Numbered from the stretch's first letter, positions 1 to 8,882 are shown. The stretch: 64,000 nt of DNA from Nitrosomonas sp. (GCA_024281995.1 JAMWZW010000004.1:62001-126000), one strand, 5' to 3'. Notes: generated from the letters alone by a model not told the origin. Translations and numbers: made by a program.

Positions 1-119
1 ATATTTACCGGTATACACAACAATTACATCAAGATTTTTTTCATTCATAATTTTTTACTTGAGATAAGGAAGCCTAATATACGCATGTATCTTTATGGAA
101 TACCGCTAAGAATACATTT

Positions 120-665
120 TCAAATTGTAATAATGCTTAATCTGTAACATGCTGAAACTATTAATATAAAATATGAACATAAAGTTAATAAAGATGGTGC
201 TAATGAGCAATTATTAGTAGTATTTTTTCTTTCTCTAAGAACTAAAGAATAGGCGTATAAGGCTAAACAAAATGATATATGGTATCCAATGGTTGAAGCA
301 ATAATCACTATTTCGCTTATATTGGAGAAATTAAAAAATATCCCCATCACTCCTAATGAAATAACCAACCAAAAATTGGATTTGATAATAAATGGTAAAA
401 GTTTCACATATGGCATATGTGTGTGATGAATAAATTCTTTTTCACCATGTTTTAATGCATTTTGTCTAATCAATCTCCCAAATTTATTTTCATCAATTAT
501 CTTATTGAGGTGAAATTCAAATTTGTTACTGGCTCCTCCCTCTACTTTTTCTAGATGGCCGGCTTGCATTGGAGGGTTAAAAACTTGACATGTAATTTTT
601 TTAAAATGAGTTTCATGATCGGTTATTTTGATAACAATTTCAGGGTCATTCGTTACAGTTGCCAC
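120..665 (-). CDS. hypothetical membrane protein, 181 aa
   Basis: I do not recognise this protein. The first ~90 residues are soluble and mixed in charge. The C-terminal half has three likely membrane segments at about residues 97-113, 116-142 and 155-175, so it probably sits in the inner membrane with a cytoplasmic N-terminal part. Translation starts at a GTG with a good AGGAAGG ribosome site about 7 bases upstream, which supports this start. It lies downstream of the protease gene on the same strand, but the ~119-base gap argues against tight coupling. No function is proposed. Confidence 0.6.
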   Translation of the reverse strand: MATVTNDPEIVIKITDHETHFKKITCQVFNPPMQAGHLEKVEGGASNKFEFHLNKIIDENKFGRLIRQNALKHGEKEFIHHTHMPYVKLLPFIIKSNFWLVISLGVMGIFFNFSNISEIVIIASTIGYHISFCLALYAYSLVLRERKNTTNNCSLAPSLLTLCSYFILIVSACYRLSIITI

Positions 666-784
666 TCTTACACCTTCCTCTAATTGAATCTGACTTACTT
701 AGCAGCGAGTTTCTCAAGTCCGGATTACATTCATATCAATTATCTCAATGATAGCTTTAATAGTTATGTTTTTCTTCAGAGATA

Positions 785-1942
785 TTACTCACCCGGTTGC
801 AGCGTGATCGACACTTCACGGGTTTCACCTTTGCGCAAAACGGTAATGGAGATGGTGTCGCCGACTTTATAGCCATCGATGCGCGCAAGCAGTTTGTCTA
901 CTGAATCGATGGGTTTACCCTCGACGGCAATAATAATGTCGTTGGCAATAATGTTGCCTTCCGGTGTGAGTGTAGCACCCCGGAGTCCCGCCACATCGGC
1001 CGATGATCCGGGACTGATGCTCAGTATTACAACACCATTGATTTTTAGACGCTCGGTCAAGCGGACATTTAGCTTGTTATCGACGGTAATGCCGAGTGCC
1101 GGACGAATGTATTTGCCACGGCTGATGATTTGCGGCACTACGCGATTAACGGTGTCAACCGGTACGGCAAAACCAATCCCTGCGCTGGCGCCGCTGGGGC
1201 TGTAAATGGCGGTATTGATGCCAATCAGCCGGCCGGCGGAATCCAAAAGCGGACCGCCGGAATTGCCCGGATTAATAGCAGCGTCGGTTTGAATGAGATT
1301 GTCGATGGTGCGCCCATCACCACCCGGAAGTGACCGATCCAACGCAGAAACAATACCAGTGGTCAGTGTCCAGTCCAGACCAAATGGATTACCGATGGCA
1401 AAAACCTTCTGTCCGACCTTCAAATCATGGCTACTCCCAAGTGGAACGGGAACGGGCCGTTGGAAACCAATACCTATTCGCAGCACAGCAATATCATGTG
1501 CCGGACTGGTACCAACTAAAGAAGCCTTATAATCTCGCCCATCCGCCAATCGAATCGTTGCTTCGCTGGCGCCCTTTATGACATGAAAATTGGTGATGAT
1601 ATGCCCGTAATCATCCCAGATAAAGCCAGAACCATTGCCGCTGGGTACCGAAAAAATATTACGCGTCCAGGCATCCATCACGCGTTGACGTGTGGTAATG
1701 AATACCACCGAATCCCGAGAATTTTCAAATAATGCAATGGTGCTTTTTTCATCTTCCGCAAGGTTGCCGCGTGCTTGTACTACTCGAGGTTCGGCGTTTT
1801 CCTGCTTGTCTCTACCGCTTAAATAATCGGAATGCAATGCTTCGGGAAAGTAATGATAAAGGAAGCTATGAAAAAATAGCACCAGCAATATAACCGCCAG
1901 TGAAATCCAGATTAAACGGGAGAGAAAGCCGCTATTAGGCAT
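785..1942 (-). CDS. HtrA-family (DegS/DegQ-type) serine protease, membrane anchored
   Basis: A trypsin-like protease of the HtrA family that degrades or senses misfolded envelope proteins in the periplasm. Residues ~9-27 form one N-terminal membrane anchor. The catalytic triad is visible as His120 (ITNFHV), Asp150 (AHDIAVL) and Ser228 (PGNSGGPL). One PDZ domain follows at about 285-380. The 385-residue length with a single PDZ and a signal anchor matches DegS-like proteins better than DegP, which has two PDZ domains. An AAGGA site precedes the ATG. It is followed upstream in the operon direction by trxC and the cbpMA pair, so the block looks like a protein-quality cluster. DegS versus DegQ cannot be decided here, so no symbol is given. 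Confidence 0.9.
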   Translation of the reverse strand: MPNSGFLSRLIWISLAVILLVLFFHSFLYHYFPEALHSDYLSGRDKQENAEPRVVQARGNLAEDEKSTIALFENSRDSVVFITTRQRVMDAWTRNIFSVPSGNGSGFIWDDYGHIITNFHVIKGASEATIRLADGRDYKASLVGTSPAHDIAVLRIGIGFQRPVPVPLGSSHDLKVGQKVFAIGNPFGLDWTLTTGIVSALDRSLPGGDGRTIDNLIQTDAAINPGNSGGPLLDSAGRLIGINTAIYSPSGASAGIGFAVPVDTVNRVVPQIISRGKYIRPALGITVDNKLNVRLTERLKINGVVILSISPGSSADVAGLRGATLTPEGNIIANDIIIAVEGKPIDSVDKLLARIDGYKVGDTISITVLRKGETREVSITLQPGE

Positions 1943-1966
1943 ACATGGATTCCTTCTTTATTTCAT

Positions 1967-2398
1967 TTATTGGCTGTTTGCTTGCGCCCATCGCACCAGA
2001 TCCTGCTCGCTCATGGCACCGGATTGGCGGGTAATTTCGCGTCCATTCTTAAACATTATCAGTGTAGGAATACTGCGAATAGCGTAGCGGGCAGCCAGTC
2101 CTTGTTGTTCTTCCGTATTAACCTTGGCCAGTCGTATGTCTGGTTCTAAGATGGCAGCAGCTTTGGTAAAAGCTGGCGCCATCATGCGGCAAGGGCCACA
2201 CCAGGGTGCCCAGAAATCAACCATTAGGGGAATATCGTTGTTAGCAATATGGCGGCTGAAAGAAGTTTCATTGAGTTCAATCGGATGTGCGACGAATAAT
2301 GCTTGATGACAGGCGCCACACTTGGGCGAAGCATTCAGGCGATCTGCCGGTACGCGATTAGTTGCATGGCAATGAGGACATACAATATGTACAAGCAT
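1967..2398 (-). CDS. trxC: thioredoxin 2 (zinc-containing)
   Basis: A cytoplasmic thiol-disulfide oxidoreductase. It has the two-part TrxC layout: an N-terminal zinc ribbon with CPHC (Cys7, Cys10) and CGAC (Cys27, Cys30), then a thioredoxin fold with the active site WCGPC (Cys67, Cys70). The length of 143 residues is normal for TrxC. The N-terminal zinc module separates it from TrxA. It lies 24 bases from the HtrA-type protease gene and 46 bases from cbpM on the same strand, so co-transcription is likely. Confidence 0.93.
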   Translation of the reverse strand: MLVHIVCPHCHATNRVPADRLNASPKCGACHQALFVAHPIELNETSFSRHIANNDIPLMVDFWAPWCGPCRMMAPAFTKAAAILEPDIRLAKVNTEEQQGLAARYAIRSIPTLIMFKNGREITRQSGAMSEQDLVRWAQANSQ

Positions 2399-2444
2399 GG
2401 TGTATTTTTCTCTTAATAAATAAAATACATTAGCAATAGCGGAT

Positions 2445-2762
2445 TTAATCCTGGTGTAATCCAGCGGTTTTCAGGCGCGTGCGAAGATGTTCAATTTCTT
2501 CAATCATATCAGCGACCAGGCTGGCTAATTCCGCATTGCATTCAAAATCTCTTTCAATCGCTATAATTCTTTTCACGCGCATAAAAGTGCGGCTATCAAA
2601 TATCCATGACTCGGGGTCAACATGAATGAAATCATCATTATGCAGTAATCCCCCTTGCACATGTTCGATTACCCATTCACGCGTCACCTGGCAACTTTTA
2701 GTCAGTTGCTCAAGATTGAACATAGCTTCTTCAAGTAAAATAGCATCAATTTCATCCGCCAT
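2445..2762 (-). CDS. cbpM: chaperone modulator CbpM
   Basis: A small (105 aa) MerR-like modulator that binds the J-domain of CbpA and inhibits its co-chaperone and DNA-binding activity. The N-terminal helix-turn-helix-like part and the acidic, coiled C-terminus fit CbpM. It starts 3 bases after the cbpA stop, the usual cbpA-cbpM order, which strongly supports the call. Confidence 0.85.
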   Translation of the reverse strand: MADEIDAILLEEAMFNLEQLTKSCQVTREWVIEHVQGGLLHNDDFIHVDPESWIFDSRTFMRVKRIIAIERDFECNAELASLVADMIEEIEHLRTRLKTAGLHQD

Positions 2763-2765
2763 AAC

Positions 2766-3710
2766 TTATACTCCAAGATGTTGGCGCGGATTAAACGCAA
2801 GTTCCCGTGCCATGGTTTGGTATAGTTCACGTGCTTTTTCTGTCGCAGCAGATGGCAATACCACCTCCAGCACTAAATACAAATCACCGGGTGTTTGGGC
2901 GGGAATACCACGACCTTTCAGTCGCAACTTGCGGCCGGATTGTGAATTTTCCGGTACCCGTACCTCCACAATGCCATCCGGTAACGGAGCTTTAACGGTT
3001 GCACCCAGTGCAGCTTCCCAAGGGGTAACCGGCAAAGCGGCATAGATATCTTTATTTTCGATCCGGTAACGGTTGTGCGGTTTGAAGCGTACTTCCAAAA
3101 ACAAATCTCCGGCAGCTTCTCCGGCATGGCCCGGACCACCTTGACCGGCAAGCCGGATCACTTGACCAGTATATACACCCTTAGGAATGCGCACATTCAG
3201 CGTATGTTCGGTTAGTACAGTGTGCCCTTGACTATCCAGTTTCGGCATGCGCAGTGTCAAACCACGTGTAGCACCGTGATAGCTATCTTCGAGGTCGAGC
3301 AGGATCTTGGCATGGTGATCTTCGCCCCGCATGCGATGCTGAGTTTGCCGCGCACTGCCCATATGCTTACCGAATAACTCGGCAAAAAAGTCGCTAAAAT
3401 CACCAGTCTGCGCGCCATTGAATCCTCGTCCGCTAAATTCAAAACCCGTATCCCAACCGGGTGGTGGCCGGAAGTCGCCACCTGCTTGAAATCCGCCTCC
3501 TTGACCTAACTGATCATAAGCGGCGCGTTTTTCGGTATCAGAAAGCACGGTATAGGCTTCATTCACCTCTTTCATTTTTTGCTCGGCATCCGCTTCCTTG
3601 GAAACATCGGGATGATACTTGCGCGCCAGGCGGCGAAACGCTTTTTTGATTTCGTCAGCCGTTGCATCGCGCGAAACACCGAGCGCTTTATAATAATCCT
3701 TGAATTCCAA
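2766..3710 (-). CDS. cbpA: curved-DNA-binding J-domain protein CbpA
   Basis: A DnaJ-type co-chaperone that stimulates DnaK and can bind curved DNA. Residues 1-70 are a J domain with the HPD motif at 33-35. A Gly/Phe-rich linker follows, then two C-terminal beta domains of the DnaJ C-terminal type. There is no zinc-finger cysteine repeat, which makes it CbpA (class B) rather than DnaJ. Its 314 residues match the family. It heads the minus-strand run cbpA-cbpM-trxC-htrA. Confidence 0.92.
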   Translation of the reverse strand: MEFKDYYKALGVSRDATADEIKKAFRRLARKYHPDVSKEADAEQKMKEVNEAYTVLSDTEKRAAYDQLGQGGGFQAGGDFRPPPGWDTGFEFSGRGFNGAQTGDFSDFFAELFGKHMGSARQTQHRMRGEDHHAKILLDLEDSYHGATRGLTLRMPKLDSQGHTVLTEHTLNVRIPKGVYTGQVIRLAGQGGPGHAGEAAGDLFLEVRFKPHNRYRIENKDIYAALPVTPWEAALGATVKAPLPDGIVEVRVPENSQSGRKLRLKGRGIPAQTPGDLYLVLEVVLPSAATEKARELYQTMARELAFNPRQHLGV

Positions 3711-3883
3711 AATAGATTCCCCTCTGTTTGTGGCATTGTCACATCCACATCGTTAATATTATTGCTGCTTTAAACCAAATAGTGAAGTACTGTTTGCCTA
3801 TGTAAATTGAGATGATTCTTAGGTGAAGTGGTTTTATGATATGGATTTATCAAGTGCTGGCGATAAATATTAGAAATTTTTCG

Positions 3884-5056
3884 TTAAAATGGCCCGGTAA
3901 TTTCAAAGGTAACGCCATCTTCCATTCGCCCTGTTGTGCCTCGTTGTGAACTGAAGTACAAACGTGAACCATCCGGACTGAAAGCAGGCCCAGCAATTTC
4001 TGATTGATCATGCCCCATTACTTGTAGCAGCGGTACAATTTTATTGTGGCTCAGTACAACAATCTGCATATCACCGCCATCCTCGGCAACTAATAATTCT
4101 CCTGCAACATTGCCGGTAATATTATCGACTCCGGTAAGGATGGGTGAGCGATAGGATGCTGCATCGTACATAATAGTTAGACGGCTTTCTTGCACATTAT
4201 ATGCCCATATACGATTGTCACCTTTAGTAGCAAAATAGACCATGCCTTGCTGATACCAAATACCTTCGCCACCCTTGAATGAAGTAGCATCTTTTACCTG
4301 TTTGCGCGTTGCAACATTGGTTGCTGCTGGATCTGGAAGGCGATGCCAGCGTACTTTCCCAGTAGTGTGGTCAATAACTTCGGCGCTTTCCAGTACACCG
4401 TCATTTAATTCAGGATGGCCTAAAGTATTTAATGAATATGCTGTGTAGCGATATAAACAACCATCAGGCTCATCTTCGGTCAGATAGAGTTGTTTTTTGT
4501 GAATATCAACTGCTACAGCTTCATGTTTGAAAACGCCAAGCGCATTCCTAACTTGCGCAACTTTTTGACCCCACGGATCGCATTCCCAAACTCGACCTCG
4601 TTCAATCTCTTCGCATGACAACCATGTTTGCCACGGCGTATGTCCGCCTGCGCAATTACGACTAGTCTGAGATAAAATAGAATAAGCATCCGTTATTTCC
4701 GCTTGCGCATTGAAACGTAATGCACCTACACCACCTGCTCCGTCGTTCAATTCACTATTGGAAACATAAATCCAGCCATCATCAGAGGTGGGAAAAATGG
4801 CTCCACCATCAGGTGCAGCATGCCAGATATAGTTTGAAATTTTTTGACCAGAACGTGCCACGATCCGAGAAGTAAAGCCTGCAGGCAAACATATACCATT
4901 TTGATCCGGAGGGAGTAATTTGCCCCGGTCAGTCAAGGATAACAACAATGAAGATGCGTTAAGCGAAGATGGTATTAAGGTGTTACCAAAAAAAGTACCC
5001 AATCCCATGAAACTATATTGCAAAAATTTACGTCGCTGTAGATTGCACAGTTTCAT
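3884..5056 (-). CDS. PhoX-like (DUF839) exported protein, possible phosphatase
   Basis: The N-terminus carries a twin-arginine-like signal (RRKFLQYSF) followed by a hydrophobic stretch, so export by Tat as a folded metalloprotein is likely. The rest looks like the PhoX/DUF839 beta-propeller family: repeated aspartate- and glycine-rich blades, with segments such as CAGGHTPW, SCEE, YLTEDEPDGCLYR and the C-terminal FSPDGSRLYFSSQRG. True PhoX enzymes are calcium/iron alkaline phosphatases of ~500-600 residues. This one is 390, so it belongs to a shorter branch and its substrate is uncertain. Confidence 0.8.
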   Translation of the reverse strand: MKLCNLQRRKFLQYSFMGLGTFFGNTLIPSSLNASSLLLSLTDRGKLLPPDQNGICLPAGFTSRIVARSGQKISNYIWHAAPDGGAIFPTSDDGWIYVSNSELNDGAGGVGALRFNAQAEITDAYSILSQTSRNCAGGHTPWQTWLSCEEIERGRVWECDPWGQKVAQVRNALGVFKHEAVAVDIHKKQLYLTEDEPDGCLYRYTAYSLNTLGHPELNDGVLESAEVIDHTTGKVRWHRLPDPAATNVATRKQVKDATSFKGGEGIWYQQGMVYFATKGDNRIWAYNVQESRLTIMYDAASYRSPILTGVDNITGNVAGELLVAEDGGDMQIVVLSHNKIVPLLQVMGHDQSEIAGPAFSPDGSRLYFSSQRGTTGRMEDGVTFEITGPF

Positions 5057-5162
5057 TTTGAATAAAATTTAATGCGGTAACACATTGTTATTTGTTCGCG
5101 TTTTTATCACGAGAGATAGTTTACAATGCTGCGCTTTTAATTCCAGATAAAAGTAATCCATA

Positions 5163-5549
5163 ATGATTCACATACTAAAACCCATTATATCTGTGTTGAT
5201 GTTCCTAACCGTATTATTTTTTATCTACACCATATTAACAATTACAACTAATTTCTCGACGGGGCTCAATATTGCTCTTTCGTTTGTGTGTGGAGTGCTT
5301 GCATTCTGGTTCACTTGGCAACTGCTCTCCGGCAAGAAAACAAGCATTTCTGTTGCTGTCACCGGCAGCAGTTTAATTCTTGGCGGGCTATGTTTTATTG
5401 TAGGTTTTCTTGGGCCAATGATTTTTGCTAAAGATACCAGTCAAGGACCGATGATTGGAATTTTTATTGCCGCTCCACTAGGTGTTATCCTCGGAGCGAT
5501 TGCGGGATATGTTTATGCCGCAAAGCAAAATGTCGCATCAAATGATTAA
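5163..5549 (+). CDS. hypothetical four-helix membrane protein, 128 aa
   Basis: A small integral membrane protein with about four predicted helices (roughly residues 8-28, 35-55, 60-82 and 97-120). The helices are rich in Gly, Ile and Phe and the loops are short. I see no catalytic motif and do not recognise the family. It is divergent from the PhoX-like gene across a ~106-base gap. It is the last intact gene before the phage-relic island. Confidence 0.55.
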   Translation: MIHILKPIISVLMFLTVLFFIYTILTITTNFSTGLNIALSFVCGVLAFWFTWQLLSGKKTSISVAVTGSSLILGGLCFIVGFLGPMIFAKDTSQGPMIGIFIAAPLGVILGAIAGYVYAAKQNVASND

Positions 5550-5622
5550 CCTAGCTTGGTTAAGTTTATTCAATTTAATGTCATAAAATAATAGTGCATT
5601 GTGGTTGACGTTGGAGCTCTTG

Positions 5623-5980
5623 ACAACGCGGAGGAAAATGCAAAGCATGGATATTACTATGGCTATGTTCACTTATAGTCCGTTTAGAGCCTCAAACCGC
5701 ATCAATTGAAACACCAAAAACAGTCAAATCGGAAGAGGGGGGTCATACCGCGCCAGCAAACGTAATACCGGTATCTCAGCCTATCGTTGTTGCATTACCC
5801 AGTACTAAAGAATCGCTCTCAATGCTTTCTGATGCGGTCGATTGGTCGCAAGTTGCGGCTTGTGTTGAAAACAAAATCAACTGCGTTTGTTACGGGCATA
5901 AAGCGCAAAGGCTAGCCATTGTTCCGGAAACTTGTCAAGCGGCTGTAAAGTTTGGATGGTTAACAACTAAAAGACATTAG
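5623..5980 (+). pseudogene. relic 1: C-terminal part of an inovirus Zot-like (gpI) protein
   Basis: No ATG opens this frame and a stop lies just upstream, but translation gives a convincing Zot tail. It has a membrane segment (WILLWLCSLIV), a Pro/Thr linker, then the cysteine-containing periplasmic end ACVENKINCVCYGHKAQ and VPETCQAAVKFGW before the TAG. Zot-like proteins are the filamentous-phage morphogenesis ATPases. The N-terminal NTPase domain is gone. A second copy of the same tail lies at 8181-8461 with clear DNA similarity over the last ~220 bases. I infer a remnant of one of at least two inovirus integrations. Confidence 0.7.
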
Positions 5981-6206
5981 ATGAGAAATACTTAATATAA
6001 ATATCAAGCATAACCTTATAAGTGTCGGCCACTTAATAGTTCCATTTGTCAGCGGCGAAATCCAGAATATTGAGATTCTAATTAAGCTTTTTAATGGCCA
6101 GATCAATAAACAATTTTTTATTCATTTTATTTATCTAACTGGGATAGGTTGGTTTTATTCAGTATATACTGAGCTGTTTTAATGTGAAGAAAGGATTTGT
6201 TATTGC

Positions 6207-6895
6207 ATGATTATTAACAATGATTCTGGAATGGTGGAATACTTAGAAGCAGAAGTGCTTAAAGAATTAAGAAAGTCGGCCCGGGTATATCAAAAATTGG
6301 ATTTTGTTTATCTTGCTGCTACGAGTGCAATTATTACTATTTTGAATCTTAAAAACTATGCTTTATTTGAATTCACGTACGGAGTATGGTTTCTTATAAT
6401 TTGGTTTCTTATGATGTTAACAATAGACACTTTAATTGAGCAATATTTTTTTAAAAAATGGATTACCTCTAACCGAATTAATGCTGATAAATGTAAAATT
6501 ACTACTGCTTTGAATATCATGCAACTACAACCTTTTTTACATCTATGTTTTCTTTATTTTGTAATTCTTGGGAGCCTTGCTTATGCACATGCTCACGTGG
6601 ATATAAAAAATGAATTTTTAGCCATGTCAACAATACAAGAAGCGACCGATTCTTTTATCTGAAGCATGGGCAACCTCCAGCAACAATTGATGTACTGATT
6701 AAATCAATCCCTTCTGCACAAAAAGCTTTTGATCTTTTAGGAAAACAGGCGATTCATATTGAATCATTTGAAAATAATAAATACATAATAATTTTTGCTG
6801 GTATCGATGGTCAACTTGGCACATCTGATGATTTTATTGTTAAATCACATAATAAATTAAATGAATTTTTTAAAGAACGTTTTGAATCTAATTAG
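6207..6895 (+). pseudogene. membrane protein gene with frameshift, following Zot relic 1
   Basis: The open frame 6207-6662 encodes 151 residues with likely membrane helices at about 33-48, 57-76 and 108-128. It stops at 6662, but the -1 frame continues without a gap from about 6650 to a TAG at 6893-6895. That extension contains HGQPPATIDVLIK and GIDGQLGTSDDF. Joined, the two parts give a ~228-residue protein with a C-terminal soluble tail. The tail recalls pseudopilin-like ends, weakly. I see no slippery heptamer at the junction, so a mutation is likelier than recoding. Its place, between a Zot end and a hairpin region, matches that of the gene at 8473-8757. Confidence 0.5.
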
Positions 6896-7001
6896 TTTTC
6901 TTAGTATTAAAATATCTGAGTCTGAGGATTAATGAATTTATCTGATCTACAAATCTTTTCATTTTCTAAAAAATATAATTTGTTCATTTCACGAAAATAG
7001 C

Positions 7002-7108
7002 AGGGTCGCGCCGCCGACCGGCGCGAAGGGTATGACCGCAAAGCGGGCATGCTGCCCGATCCCTAATCCGGTTTTACTTTATTGTAACTTCCCCTTATTG
7101 CTAAACAG
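7002..7108 (+). repeat. hairpin-rich intergenic repeat, copy 1 (candidate inovirus replication/packaging region)
   Basis: About 107 bases that recur at 8773-8882. It starts with a perfect 8-bp stem, TCGCGCCG (7006-7013) with CGGCGCGA (7019-7026), around a 5-base loop. A second small stem is CCGC/GCGG at 7036-7046. A conserved line CATGCTGCCCGATCCCT and a TTATTGCT..ACA end follow. It is far more GC-rich than its surroundings. Position after a Zot-plus-one-gene unit fits the noncoding region of filamentous phages, which holds the replication origin and packaging hairpin. That role is inferred. Confidence 0.6.
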
Positions 7109-7166
7109 AATTTGATTTTGATTCTGTGAGGTATAATCCTGAAAACAATCTTAAGAGGATAAAATC

Positions 7167-7373
7167 ATGGAACTTTCCGCTGTATTAACGCCAGCGCCAG
7201 AAGGCGGTTATGTAGCCTACAATCCTGAAACCGGAACAACCACACAAGGCGACACAGTTGAAGAAGCTCTAGCTAATTTGGCTGAAGCAACTGAACTCTA
7301 CCTTGAAGAATTCCCGATGACCATATCTACTCGTTCACTGCTGACAACCTTTCAAGTAGCTGAGCATGCCTGA
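7167..7373 (+). CDS. hicB: HicB-type antitoxin
   Basis: A 68-residue HicB-like protein with the partial RNase H fold typical of the family: an N-terminal strand followed by GGYVAYNPE and the helix DTVEEALANLAEATELYL. It is expected to bind and neutralise HicA and to repress the operon. It lacks the longer C-terminal DNA-binding domain of some HicB proteins. An AAGAGGA ribosome site precedes the ATG. The stop overlaps the start of hicA by 8 bases, so the two are translationally coupled. The antitoxin comes first here. Confidence 0.85.
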   Translation: MELSAVLTPAPEGGYVAYNPETGTTTQGDTVEEALANLAEATELYLEEFPMTISTRSLLTTFQVAEHA

Positions 7374-7587
7374 ATTACCCGTTATCTCAGCGGCAGAGGC
7401 GATTAGAGCGTTTGAACGCCTAGGTTTTTCCATAGTACGTCAACGAGGCAGCCATATTGTTCTTCGAAGGAGTTCTTCTGGCTGTGTTGTGCCAAATCAT
7501 CGCGAACTGAAAACCGGAACACTGAGTGGCATACTTAAGCAAGCTGGAGTATCGCCAGATGAATTCGTTAAAGCGTTGCGCGACTGA
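7366..7587 (+). CDS. hicA: HicA-type mRNA interferase toxin
   Basis: A 73-residue HicA toxin, a small double-stranded-RNA-binding-like fold that cuts mRNA. The hallmark GSHIVLRR, with the catalytic histidine, is present, preceded by GFSIVRQR. The tail, HRELKTGTLSGILKQAGVS, is typical. It overlaps hicB, and both genes look intact. They lie between hairpin repeat 1 and the KAP fragment inside the phage-relic island, so they are probable phage cargo. Confidence 0.88.
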   Translation: MPELPVISAAEAIRAFERLGFSIVRQRGSHIVLRRSSSGCVVPNHRELKTGTLSGILKQAGVSPDEFVKALRD

Positions 7588-7611
7588 TCTTCCTTTTTTA
7601 TAGCCAAAGTT

Positions 7612-8180
7612 ATGGACTTCAAGCTTCTGCCATTGGAAATACCTTCTGATGAACCATTCAAAAATGACGCTTTAAATAGACAATCTTCTATTGAATTTCT
7701 TACCTCTCTGGTGGAAGAACTTAAAGGGCCGTTTGTTCTTGCTATCGATTCGCCATGGGGAACAGGAAAAACTATTTTCATAAACATGTGGAAAGCGCAT
7801 CTTGAATTAAATAACTATATTTGTATTTACTTTAATTCATGGGAATCTGATTTTACCGCTGATCCACTGATTGCTTTTCTTGGTGAGATAGAAAATTTTG
7901 TAAAAAAAACTGATCCTGAAGATACTGAATTTAAACATTCTTTCGATAAAGCAAAAAAATTGCGACAAGTTTAACAAGGCGCGCGCTTCCTGTCGCAGGA
8001 AAAATTATGACGGCAGGGCTTCTTAATATTGATGATTTTTCAGACAAATCCTTGGCAGACTTAACTTCCGATGTTGTTAAAGATGCTGTTGATGCTTATG
8101 TGGCTACAAAAAATTTGAATAAAAAATTTCATGAATCATTGTCTGATGCAATCGGGAAATTAAACACATCCGACAAAGAA
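7612..8180 (+). pseudogene. KAP-family P-loop NTPase, truncated and frameshifted
   Basis: The first frame (7612-7974) starts at an ATG and shows a KAP NTPase N-terminus: Walker A SPWGTGKT at ~47-54, then the family-typical YFNSWESDF around residue 73-81. It ends at 7974. Another frame continues the protein (ALPVAGKIMTAGLLNIDDF and a helical stretch) to about 8180. There the sequence passes directly into the tail of a Zot gene. Full KAP NTPases are usually 450-700 residues, so more than half is lost. Some KAP proteins, such as F-plasmid PifA, exclude phages. A defence role here is only a suggestion. Confidence 0.65.
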
Positions 8181-8461
8181 GGCAATACTCAAAAACAGAA
8201 AAAAATACAATAGCGAAGCAGGGGGGTGATACGTTACCAGCAAGCGTAATACCGGTATCTCAGCCTGTCGTTGCATTACCGAATACAAAACAATCGCTCT
8301 CAATGCTTTCTGATGCGGTCGATTGGTCGCAAGTGGCCGCCTGTGTAGAAAACAAAACAAACTGTGTTTGTTATGGCCATAAAGCTCAAAGACTGGGCAT
8401 TGTTCCGGAAACTTGTCATGCAGCCGTTAAATTTGGCTGGTTGACTACTAAACAACTTTAA
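8181..8461 (+). pseudogene. relic 2: C-terminal part of an inovirus Zot-like protein
   Basis: This stretch has no start codon and is fused at its left to the KAP fragment. Its translation repeats relic 1: VIPVSQPVVALPNTKQSLS, ACVENKTNCVCYGHKAQ and VPETCHAAVKFGWLTT before the TAA. The cysteine pattern is that of the periplasmic tail of Zot/gpI from Xer-integrating inoviruses. The membrane segment and NTPase are missing. Differences from relic 1 are mostly silent or conservative, so both descend from functional genes rather than from a very recent duplication. Confidence 0.7.
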
Positions 8462-8472
8462 ATGGAGAAAAT

Positions 8473-8757
8473 ATGATTATTATTAAGCATGTCAAGAATG
8501 GAGAAATTGTTGAACATATGCAATTTAACAAAAAAATTCGCGCGTTTAGACATGCTATCTATTGGTTACAAAAATTAAGATTAAAATCCGATCCTTTTTT
8601 ATTATTCACACAACAACCATATTCATGGATTGAAATTGATGGTATTAAAATTCCGGATTCCGTGCTTCTTCAGATTACTTGCGAACAAGATAGCAAACGT
8701 TTTCTTCAATCCTTTGAGCTTCTTCACCTGCCTACTTTGAAAGATAATCCAGTTTAA
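8473..8757 (+). CDS. hypothetical 94-aa protein between Zot relic 2 and the hairpin repeat
   Basis: A small, basic, soluble protein (MIIIKHVKNGEIVEHM..., ending KDNPV). A GGAG site 5-8 bases before the ATG supports the start, and the gene begins 11 bases after the Zot tail stop. I recognise no domain. Genes at this place in filamentous phages are often small accessory or regulatory genes. It has no sequence resemblance to the gene in the equivalent place near 6.2 kb. Confidence 0.55.
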   Translation: MIIIKHVKNGEIVEHMQFNKKIRAFRHAIYWLQKLRLKSDPFLLFTQQPYSWIEIDGIKIPDSVLLQITCEQDSKRFLQSFELLHLPTLKDNPV

Positions 8758-8772
8758 CCTTTCTCAAGTACA

Positions 8773-8882
8773 AGGGTCGCGCCGCCGACCGGCGCGAAGG
8801 GTATGACCACGAAAGTGGGCATGCTGCCCGATCCCTAAAGCGGATTTTCTTTATCCTGACTTCCCTTATTGCTGAACAAAGT
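8773..8882 (+). repeat. hairpin-rich intergenic repeat, copy 2
   Basis: Second copy of the region at 7002-7108, roughly 85% identical by eye. The 8-bp stem TCGCGCCG/CGGCGCGA is unchanged. The second small stem differs in both arms: CCAC with GTGG here, against CCGC with GCGG in copy 1. Such paired change indicates that base-pairing itself is conserved. The same CATGCTGCCCGATCCCT line follows. The most likely role is the noncoding origin/packaging region of an inovirus. Confidence 0.6.

Noticed and set aside
684..872. Short plus-strand frame between the first two genes
   Set aside because: It overlaps the 3' end of the protease gene and has no convincing composition.
5560..5600. Second dif-like site near the left island edge
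   Set aside because: Only about half of one arm matches and the spacing is wrong. It is not better than chance in AT-rich DNA.
5981..6206. Small inverted repeat AAGTG/CACTT as a terminator
   Set aside because: The stem has only 5 bp and no T-run follows.
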